This document shows positions 1 to 5,854 of a stretch of 33,236 bases of DNA, piece after piece. Position 1 is the first letter of the stretch; each line of letters begins with the position of its first letter. The notes beneath the pieces were generated by a model that saw only the letters and a program-made list of their open reading frames with translations, searched no databases and was not told the origin of the DNA. The stretch comes from Clostridiales bacterium (GTDB lineage: Bacteria; Bacillota; Clostridia; Oscillospirales; QAMX01), in contig JAAZKA010000105.1 in assembly GCA_012800055.1 (NCBI GenBank), forward strand, positions 1 through 33,236, written 5' to 3'. Both the position numbers and the translations under genes were made by a program.

Positions 1-118
1 ACTCTGCGGACTCGACGCGCGGGAGAATCCGTTCTCCGAAACCGACGAGCCGGTCAGCGACGAACTGCTCACGCTTGCGAAGACGTGCGCGCATGAGGCG
101 GCCGAGGCGTATCGATAA
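1..118 (+). CDS. C-terminal fragment of an unidentified protein
   Basis: An open frame enters from the left edge and ends at TAA 116-118, giving 38 residues ending in ...HEAAEAYR. The last part (DELLTLAKTCAHEAAEAY) looks like an amphipathic helix. A strong hairpin terminator follows 28 bases later, which supports this being a real gene end. Too little remains to assign a family. Confidence 0.55.
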   Translation, partial: LCGLDARENPFSETDEPVSDELLTLAKTCAHEAAEAYR

Positions 119-145
119 CCCATACTTCTTTCAAAAGGCATGAAA

Positions 146-180
146 ATGCGAGGTGAGAAAAACTCACCCCGCATTTTTTT
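146..180. terminator. Intrinsic terminator, probably two-way
   Basis: Arms 146-157 and 163-174 form a 12-bp stem with one A/C mismatch around a five-A loop, followed by a run of seven T on the plus strand. The minus strand also ends in TTTT after the stem, so it may also stop transcription arriving from the glycosidase operon that ends at 330. Confidence 0.85.
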
Positions 181-329
181 GTAGTCGGCTGTGACAAAAT
201 GCCCTCTTGCGCGGTATTCAATGAGGTGTCTCATGTTCTTGATGTTTGCCTGCGAGCCGCCGCCGGTTTGCCGCTTCGGATTCACTTACGACGGGTTGTG
301 CGCCAGCGTCCCGGCTTTGCGGCAGCGCG
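181..329. other. Intergenic stretch with no recognised gene
   Basis: This lies between the terminator and the end of the minus-strand gene at 330. I see no ribosome binding site plus open frame, no RNA gene and no repeat here. It is probably the 3' untranslated part of the minus-strand glycosidase mRNA, running to the two-way terminator. Confidence 0.4.
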
Positions 330-1652
330 TTATGTCCGCTCTACGACGGTTTCCCCGAGGACATAGAAGCCGTCATCGGATGGCGCGTCGGTGGCGAGGA
401 AGACCGGTAGCAGCGGATGGACAATACCCAGCTCGAGTTTGTATGCGTCTGCTTCGATGCCCGAGACGTCCAGGTCAAGCGGTACCGTATGAATACCCGG
501 CAGCCACGTACGGATATCCGCAGAGGTCGGCAGGTCATAACAGCGCCGGTCGTTCTTCAGCCTTAAAACCAATGGCAGCGCCTCATAGCACGGTGCGACG
601 CCGCGGTTCTCGATCACCAGCTCCGCCCGCATCCGTTCGTCCGTCACACGCTCCGGGAACGTGAACGAGACAGGGGAGAGGTGATACCCCATCCGTGCGA
701 CCCAGGCGTCGATCTTCTCATGCCACTTGTATGGAATCGGGATGGACTTCGCATTGAACGAGCTGAGGTGCCAGTCCAGACTGCGGGCGATCGCCTCGTC
801 GATATCCCAGCCCTTGCGTTCCCACTCGCCGAGCCACCAGTAGGACTCAAACGAGATCGGCGCTGTCTTCCATACGTCGCTCAACAGCTGAAAGCGCGGC
901 GGATAGAATTCCTGCATATGCCTCGGCTCGCCGTAACCGTCACCGCGCACCCCGACGTTTCGGCGTGTCCGGGCATAGGAGATGATGTCCGGCAGCGAAA
1001 TCTGGCCGATGAGTTGTGTCTGCGTGAAGGTGTCCAGATACGCGTCCGTCATTTCGAGGATTGCTTCCCGCGGGAACTCGTCGAGCTGGTGTCCCTCGCC
1101 CCACGCCCCGGGTACCGTCAGGTAGACCGACGACAGCCGCGGATCCGCGTCAAACCGCTTGCCGAGCTTCCGCACCGCGCGGGAGAACAGTGTGATGAAC
1201 AGCGGATCTTTCGGCGAATCCTTCACCCGCATCCCGTCAGGCCGCTCCGGGCACGAAATTTTCGCCTTCAGCCAGTCCGGGACGTCGTCGCACGCCCGTG
1301 TGGAGTGCGCCATCAGCCGGAATGCCACCGTCTGTCCATGCTCATGGGCAAGCCGCAGGATGTTCTCGATGAAGGCGTAGTTGTATACGCCCTCCGTTGC
1401 CTCAAACTCCTTCCACAGCACACGGATATAAGCGACCGACGAGGCGGGATAATATCCCTCCGCGCGCCCGTTCTGCGGTACATAGTCGGGAACAGGATAG
1501 CATTCCACATTCTCCGTCTCCGTATAGCGATTCTCCGGGCGGACGACAATGTCCGAATAGAGTGCGCCGCCGTTGAAATGCTGGAAACTGACGAAGCCGG
1601 TGTTCGGATTCTGACCCGCCTCGGGACGGTATTGAAAATGGGTTGTCATCAT
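330..1652 (-). CDS. DUF4832-type glycoside-hydrolase-like protein
   Basis: The 440-residue protein has no signal peptide. Residues about 15-325 look like a TIM-barrel glycosidase related to beta-galactosidase-like folds. It opens with NPNTGFVSFQ, has RVLW near 77, a WGE triplet at 184-186 that could hold the acid/base, and FESYWW at 268-273 that could hold a second carboxylate. Residues about 335-415 (LVIENRGVAPCYEALPLVLR) match the C-terminal beta-sandwich of DUF4832 proteins, usually found with bacterial glycoside hydrolases. Its start ATG overlaps the stop of the upstream GH13 gene (ATGA), so the two are translationally coupled. A second ATG directly follows, so the start could be three bases further in. 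The substrate cannot be read from sequence, and catalytic roles for the named Glu residues are inferred from position. Confidence 0.8.
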   Translation of the reverse strand: MMTTHFQYRPEAGQNPNTGFVSFQHFNGGALYSDIVVRPENRYTETENVECYPVPDYVPQNGRAEGYYPASSVAYIRVLWKEFEATEGVYNYAFIENILRLAHEHGQTVAFRLMAHSTRACDDVPDWLKAKISCPERPDGMRVKDSPKDPLFITLFSRAVRKLGKRFDADPRLSSVYLTVPGAWGEGHQLDEFPREAILEMTDAYLDTFTQTQLIGQISLPDIISYARTRRNVGVRGDGYGEPRHMQEFYPPRFQLLSDVWKTAPISFESYWWLGEWERKGWDIDEAIARSLDWHLSSFNAKSIPIPYKWHEKIDAWVARMGYHLSPVSFTFPERVTDERMRAELVIENRGVAPCYEALPLVLRLKNDRRCYDLPTSADIRTWLPGIHTVPLDLDVSGIEADAYKLELGIVHPLLPVFLATDAPSDDGFYVLGETVVERT

Positions 1653-3640
1653 AACGGATTCCTTTCCTGCTTTGATGGATCTGACGTGCAGCTATAAAAC
1701 CACGCACATGAAATCGGCGGCAGAGTACAGCTCAGTGTGCCGCTTGAGATGTACGCACGGTGACCGTTGAGCAATGCGTCCGCCGTGGGCGCGTCCCACG
1801 GGATTTGCAGTGTGTACGGCGTGTTTCCGCGGTTCAGCGCGCACAGCACCCGCTCAGCGCCGGTCTCCCGTATAAACGCGAGGACGGCGGCACCCGCGTA
1901 TACGAACCGCAGCGTTCCGCGCTTCAGCGCGTCCGTATGCGCTCGGACGGTTCCGAGCAGACGGTACCACGACAGCAGTTCCGTGTCCTCATCGCCCCAC
2001 GGATACCCGCGCCGGCACAGCGGGTCCTCAAAGCCCTCCATTCCCGCCTCATCGCCGTAGTAGATCGTCGGAGAGCCGGGGAACGCGTAGAGAATCGCTG
2101 TTGCAAGCTTCAAAAGCGCCTTGCCGTGTGAGCGTTCGTCCGGAGTGAGCCGATGGTTCGCGCGGGCATCCAGCGTCTCGGGGATGTGCGCACAGCCTAA
2201 GAGTGTCAGGATGCGCTCGGTGTCGTGCGTACCGAGGACGTTCATCAGGCTCATAAAGCACGGCGCGGGGTAGTTCTGCTGCAGCTCCTCCATGTCATAC
2301 ATGAAGTCATACGCGTCGCCGCCTTTGAGATACGCGAGGATCGCCCGCCGCAGCGGATAGTTCATCACGCCGTCGAGCTGCTCCCCCAACAGAAAGCGCC
2401 GGCGGGCACCGTAGCTCTCCTTGTTTGACGCATCCTCCCAGACCTCGCCGATGACGACGGCGGCGGGATTCTCCTCACGTACGGCAAGCCGCAGTGCGTC
2501 GAGGAATGCGTCGGGCAGCTCATCCGCGACGTCCAGCCGCCAGCCCGAGGCGCCCGCCCGCAGCCAGTACCGCACCACGCTGTCCTCTCCCCGCACGGTG
2601 TAGTCAAGGTACGACGGTTCCGTTTCCTCTACGCACGGCAGAATCTTGACGCCCCACCACGTCTCGTAGTCGTCCGGCCATGTCCGGAAGCGGTACCAGG
2701 CGTAGTACGGCGACTGCTGTGACTGGTACGCGCCGGGTTCGGGATAGGTGCCGTAGCGGTTGAAGTAGCGGGAGTCCGCACCGGTGTGAGAGAACACGCC
2801 GTCGAGCAGCACACGGATGCAGTACGCGCGGGCGTCCCGGCACAGCGCGGTGAAGTCTGCCTCATCACCCAACATCGGGTCGATTGTCAGGTAGTCGGCG
2901 GTGTCATAGCGGTGATTTGAGCGCGCGGCGAAGATCGGGTTGAGGTAAAGCGTCGTCACGCCGAGACTTTTCAGGTATGGCAGCTTCTCCCGGATGCCCG
3001 CGAGATTGCCGCCGAGGAAGTTGTTGTTCGCGAGCGTTCCGTCCGGTGCGCGGAGGTAGTCGGGCGTCGCGTCCCACGGCTGAATGACACGCCCTTCCGT
3101 GATACCGTGGGAAATGCCGCCGGATACAGTACACCCGAAGGGGAGATCTGCGTTCACTCGCTCTATGCCGTGCGGACGATCTCCGGCACGCGCGAACCGG
3201 TCGGGGAATATCTGATACGTCACACCCTCGCCATACCACGCCGGGACATCGAGCGCCGGGTCATAGACGGTGAGCTGCCACGCGGGGATGGGTACCGCGT
3301 TGTAGATGCCGCCGGTGACATCGGGATGCGTGGGACTGCCGCGCAGCTTGCCGTAGAAATAGGGCAGCCCGCCTTCGCGGCACAGTGTGAAGTGGTAGAA
3401 ATACAGTCCCGACGCGTCCGGTGTGAAGGTGGCGGTGAAGCGGTCGTACAGCTTCCCCGCCGACGTCCGCGTCATGAGAATATGCAGCTCCCCGCGGTCG
3501 GTGTGTACGGTGAGCGTGGCGTCGCGGACAGCGAAGGTACGGGGAGTATCAATGGCCAGTGTGACCGTTTGCCCCGCCGGTACCGCGCCGTAGGGCGTGC
3601 GGTACACCGCGAGACGCGGGTCGTGAATCGGCATGAGCAT
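1649..3640 (-). CDS. GH13 cyclomaltodextrinase / neopullulanase-like alpha-glucan hydrolase
   Basis: This is a 663-residue alpha-amylase-family enzyme. The start at 3640 is preceded by GGAGG (3647-3651) with normal spacing, whereas the in-frame extension upstream of it has no such site. Residues 1-125 form an N-terminal beta-sandwich like CBM34, followed by YQIFPDRFARA, typical of the GH13_20 group. Catalytic motifs are present in order: DGVFSHTG (280-287, region I), GWRLDVADE with nucleophile D370, GEVWE with acid/base E399, and GTHD with D473. A C-terminal beta domain follows. No signal peptide is present, so it should cleave imported maltodextrins, cyclodextrins or pullulan fragments in the cytoplasm. 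It is the first gene of a two-gene operon with the DUF4832 protein. The exact bond specificity (alpha-1,4 or 1,6) is not resolved. Confidence 0.93.
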   Translation of the reverse strand: MLMPIHDPRLAVYRTPYGAVPAGQTVTLAIDTPRTFAVRDATLTVHTDRGELHILMTRTSAGKLYDRFTATFTPDASGLYFYHFTLCREGGLPYFYGKLRGSPTHPDVTGGIYNAVPIPAWQLTVYDPALDVPAWYGEGVTYQIFPDRFARAGDRPHGIERVNADLPFGCTVSGGISHGITEGRVIQPWDATPDYLRAPDGTLANNNFLGGNLAGIREKLPYLKSLGVTTLYLNPIFAARSNHRYDTADYLTIDPMLGDEADFTALCRDARAYCIRVLLDGVFSHTGADSRYFNRYGTYPEPGAYQSQQSPYYAWYRFRTWPDDYETWWGVKILPCVEETEPSYLDYTVRGEDSVVRYWLRAGASGWRLDVADELPDAFLDALRLAVREENPAAVVIGEVWEDASNKESYGARRRFLLGEQLDGVMNYPLRRAILAYLKGGDAYDFMYDMEELQQNYPAPCFMSLMNVLGTHDTERILTLLGCAHIPETLDARANHRLTPDERSHGKALLKLATAILYAFPGSPTIYYGDEAGMEGFEDPLCRRGYPWGDEDTELLSWYRLLGTVRAHTDALKRGTLRFVYAGAAVLAFIRETGAERVLCALNRGNTPYTLQIPWDAPTADALLNGHRAYISSGTLSCTLPPISCAWFYSCTSDPSKQERNPL

Positions 3641-3729
3641 GGGAAACCTCCGAAAACAGAACCTGGTACGCTTTGCGTTCCTGCATAAGATGAATATGCT
3701 GAAAACTGCGTGATCATACAGGACGGAAA

Positions 3730-3757
3730 CCGGCAGCGGGCATTTTTTCACTGCCGG
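3730..3757 (-). terminator. Possible weak terminator after apgM
   Basis: Arms 3730-3736 and 3751-3757 form a 7-bp GC-rich stem (CCGGCAG/CTGCCGG) a few bases past the apgM stop. The loop is 14 bases and the following minus-strand T-run is short (TTTCC), so this may be leaky and allow read-through into the GH13 operon. No convincing promoter was seen between here and the GH13 start at 3640. Confidence 0.4.
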
Positions 3758-3763
3758 CATCGT

Positions 3764-4969
3764 TTACTTTTTCAGCAGCTTTTCCATCATACGGAAACCG
3801 TTCGGCTCATATACTCCGGTAGACGCAGCGTCATGTTCGGTGTAGCGGGGGGCGGGATGCGCGCCCGGCTCGTTCGAGCGCCACAACACATACGGCACGG
3901 GGGTGCGCGTATGCGTCCGGACGTCGCAGGGCGTCGGGTGGTCGGGCATTAACAGTACGCTCAGGTCCTCCCCGGCAAACGCGTCGAGGATGGGGCCGAG
4001 AATCTCGCGGTCGATGCTCTCGATCGCCCAGACTTTCTTCATCGGGTCGCCGTGGTGTCCGCATTCATCGGGCGACTCGATGTGAAGATAGACGAAGTCG
4101 CAGCCTTCACGTAAAAGAGAGATCGCCGCGTCACCCTTGCCGCGGAAGTTTGTCTCGATCGCGCCGGTCGCTCCCGGGACATCGACCGTCTGCAGACCGG
4201 CGCACATGCCCAGGCCGCGGATCAGGTCGACCGCACAGACCACACCGCCGCGCACGCCGTAGGTCTGGCAGAGGTTTGGGAGCGTCGGACGCGTTCCTTC
4301 ACCCCAGAACCATGCGGTGTTCGCAGGATGCAAGCCTCTTGCCCGACGGCTCACGTTCACCGGATGATCCCGAAGAATTTCCCGAGAGCGCTGCATCATC
4401 GTGAGCAGCCGGTCGGCGTAGCGACCGGTCGGGAGGTGTCCCGCGACGGGCTGGCCGATGATGTCGTGCGGCGGGGTGCAGTCGGTACCGGTCTGAGCGT
4501 GGGGGAGTACCAGGCAGTGGCGGTAACTGATGCCCGGATAGAGCGCCGCGTCGTACTCCGCGAAGACGGGGGCAAGCGCCGCGATGAGCTGCCGGGCTTC
4601 GTCGGTCGTGATCTCGTCGGAGGAATAGTCGATCATCGTGCAGTCTTCGAGGTTTTCGTCATCGGAGAGTGTGACGAGGTTGCAGCGCATGGCGACGTCG
4701 TCGGGAAGAAGGTCCACGCCCATGCTGGCGGCCTCGAGCGGGGAACGGCCGGAGTAGTAGATACGCGGGTCGAAGCCCATACAGGACATATTGGCGGTAT
4801 CGGAGCCGGTGGGCATGCTATCGGGGATGGTTTTTACCATGCCGACGGAGCCGTGCGCGGCGAGAAAGTCCATGTGCGGGTGGGAGGCGGCCTCGAGCGG
4901 GGTGCGGTTTCCGAGCGCCGGGACGGGAGTGTCTGCCATGCCGTCGCCGAGAAGGAGAACGTATTTCAT
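3764..4969 (-). CDS. apgM: Cofactor-independent phosphoglycerate mutase, ApgM type
   Basis: This 401-residue enzyme interconverts 3- and 2-phosphoglycerate in lower glycolysis without 2,3-bisphosphoglycerate. It belongs to the archaeal-type aPGAM branch of the alkaline phosphatase superfamily. The start at 4969 gives MKYVLLLGDGMAD, where D9 is a metal ligand. The longer frame to 5020 adds residues unlike the family and lacks a ribosome binding site, while GAGG sits about ten bases before 4969. TGSDTAN (54-60) carries the expected catalytic serine S56. The HIESPDECGHHGD segment and the late MPDHPTPC...H segment provide further metal ligands. The length fits the family norm of about 400. A strong minus-strand promoter lies just upstream. 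Confidence 0.95.
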   Translation of the reverse strand: MKYVLLLGDGMADTPVPALGNRTPLEAASHPHMDFLAAHGSVGMVKTIPDSMPTGSDTANMSCMGFDPRIYYSGRSPLEAASMGVDLLPDDVAMRCNLVTLSDDENLEDCTMIDYSSDEITTDEARQLIAALAPVFAEYDAALYPGISYRHCLVLPHAQTGTDCTPPHDIIGQPVAGHLPTGRYADRLLTMMQRSREILRDHPVNVSRRARGLHPANTAWFWGEGTRPTLPNLCQTYGVRGGVVCAVDLIRGLGMCAGLQTVDVPGATGAIETNFRGKGDAAISLLREGCDFVYLHIESPDECGHHGDPMKKVWAIESIDREILGPILDAFAGEDLSVLLMPDHPTPCDVRTHTRTPVPYVLWRSNEPGAHPAPRYTEHDAASTGVYEPNGFRMMEKLLKK

Positions 4970-5010
4970 TTCGTCAAACCTCGGTCTTGTATGATATAGA
5001 AGAATACTAT

Positions 5011-5039
5011 ATTTTACCACAAAACCCGCCTGCGTGCAA
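5011..5039 (-). promoter_or_regulatory. Sigma-A-type promoter for apgM
   Basis: On the minus strand, TTGCAC (5039-5034) and TAAAAT (5016-5011) are separated by exactly 17 bases. The start codon is about 42 bases past the -10 box. Confidence 0.75.
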
Positions 5040-5108
5040 TAGGGAATTTTATCTAAGGATTCGTTGTCCGAGCGTAATTAAATGATTAAAGAAATACGTT
5101 AAAAGCTA

Positions 5109-5137
5109 TTGCAAAACAGAAAAGAATATGCTATGAT
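5109..5137 (+). promoter_or_regulatory. Sigma-A-type promoter for the small membrane protein
   Basis: TTGCAA (5109-5114) and TATGAT (5132-5137) are separated by 17 bases. The start codon at 5192 is about 54 bases past the -10 box. Confidence 0.8.
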
Positions 5138-5191
5138 AAAATTACTATGTGCGGACGGGCACCCGCCGTCTATTATGAAGGAGGATGCATC

Positions 5192-5539
5192 ATGGCAAAC
5201 AACTTTATGGAAGACATCACCGCAACCTTTGACTCGGCTGACATTGAGAAGAATAAAACCGTCGCAGCGCTTGCATCGATCCCTGCCCTGTTCTGGCTGC
5301 CCTTCGTCGCTGCAAAGGATTCTCCGTTTGCCAAGTTTTACGCCAATGTCGGTCTCGTCCTGCTCATCGCCGGAGTGGTTGCGTCCATCCTGATGAAAAT
5401 TTTGGGATGGTTCGGAGGCCTTGTCGGCGGACTGATTCAGCTTGCGGTAACCATCGCAGTGATCATCAGCTTGGTCAACGGATTCCAGGGCAAGGCGGTC
5501 AAGCTGCCGGTCATCGGGGATATCGTCATCATCAAATAA
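5192..5539 (+). CDS. Small Tic20/DUF4870-like membrane protein
   Basis: The 115-residue protein starts at an ATG preceded by GGAGGATGCATC. It has a charged N-terminal segment (DIEKNKTVAALA near 17-28) followed by two or three hydrophobic stretches, about 24-40, 52-70 and 72-97, so it is an integral membrane protein. The pattern DIEKNKxxAALA...F..AKDSPFAKFYANVGLVLLI resembles small clostridial DUF4870/Tic20-like proteins (often SKFARFHANQGLVL in that family). It forms its own transcription unit, with a canonical promoter upstream and a strong terminator right after the stop. No molecular role can be assigned. Confidence 0.8.
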   Translation: MANNFMEDITATFDSADIEKNKTVAALASIPALFWLPFVAAKDSPFAKFYANVGLVLLIAGVVASILMKILGWFGGLVGGLIQLAVTIAVIISLVNGFQGKAVKLPVIGDIVIIK

Positions 5540-5550
5540 ACCGTATACAC

Positions 5551-5582
5551 AAAAGGGAGCCGTCGGACGCGGCTCCCTTTTT
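5551..5582 (+). terminator. Intrinsic terminator
   Basis: Arms 5552-5562 and 5570-5580 form an 11-bp stem (GGGAGCCG/CGGCTCCC plus three A-T pairs) with a 7-base loop, and the T-run ends at 5582. It lies 12 bases after the stop of the small membrane protein gene. Confidence 0.92.
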
Positions 5583-5690
5583 GACTGCCCGGCAGACGGC
5601 AGAGCCGGGACAACCTGCTTGAAAAAGCATGAGCTTTCGCCGTCCGTGGATGGAAATCACGGGGGTTTTCTTACACCGGTCCGCGAAACG
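5583..5690. other. Intergenic segment with several possible stems
   Basis: Between the preceding terminator and the next promoter the sequence can form CCCGGC/GCCGGG (5588-5593 with 5604-5609) or, alternatively, GACGGC/GCCGTC (5595-5600 with 5639-5644). It can also form a GAAA tetraloop hairpin (5616-5620 with 5625-5629) and CCGTG/CACGG (5644-5648 with 5658-5662). It matches no riboswitch or small-RNA consensus I know. No promoter specific to it was found, so it may not be transcribed as a separate RNA. Confidence 0.25.
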
Positions 5691-5717
5691 GGAAAGATAA
5701 ATAACATATACAAAGAG

Positions 5718-5736
5718 ATTATACTTTTCGTATAAT
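5718..5736. promoter_or_regulatory. Inverted repeat, possible operator of the propeller operon
   Basis: ATTATAC (5718-5724) and GTATAAT (5730-5736) are perfect 7-base inverted copies separated by five bases. The element lies 16 bases upstream of the -35 box of the 14-kb operon, a usual place for a transcriptional activator or repressor. The arms are AT-rich, so chance is possible. Confidence 0.4.
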
Positions 5737-5752
5737 TATCTGTGCAAAAGGC

Positions 5753-5781
5753 TTGTAATTCCCGGCCAACTCTGGTATAAT
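5753..5781 (+). promoter_or_regulatory. Main promoter of the propeller/PHP/GH27 operon
   Basis: TTGTAA (5753-5758) and a perfect TATAAT (5776-5781) are separated by 17 bases. The leader to the ATG at 5855 contains a small hairpin, CGGGA-GCCG-TCCCG (5806-5819). No other promoter of this quality was found before the terminator at 20171. Confidence 0.85.
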
Positions 5782-5854
5782 GTATGCATATTCGGAAAAT
5801 CCGTACGGGAGCCGTCCCGCATCTCCACACCATAAATCAGGGAGGTTATCACTC

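Noticed and set aside
681-1697. 338-residue plus-strand open frame opposite the DUF4832 gene
   Set aside because: It is a shadow of the real minus-strand gene, with no ribosome binding site and Arg-rich low-information content.
5780-5854. Upstream extension of propeller A
   Set aside because: The extra codons begin inside the -10 box and have no ribosome binding site. The start at 5855 has one and aligns with the other four copies.
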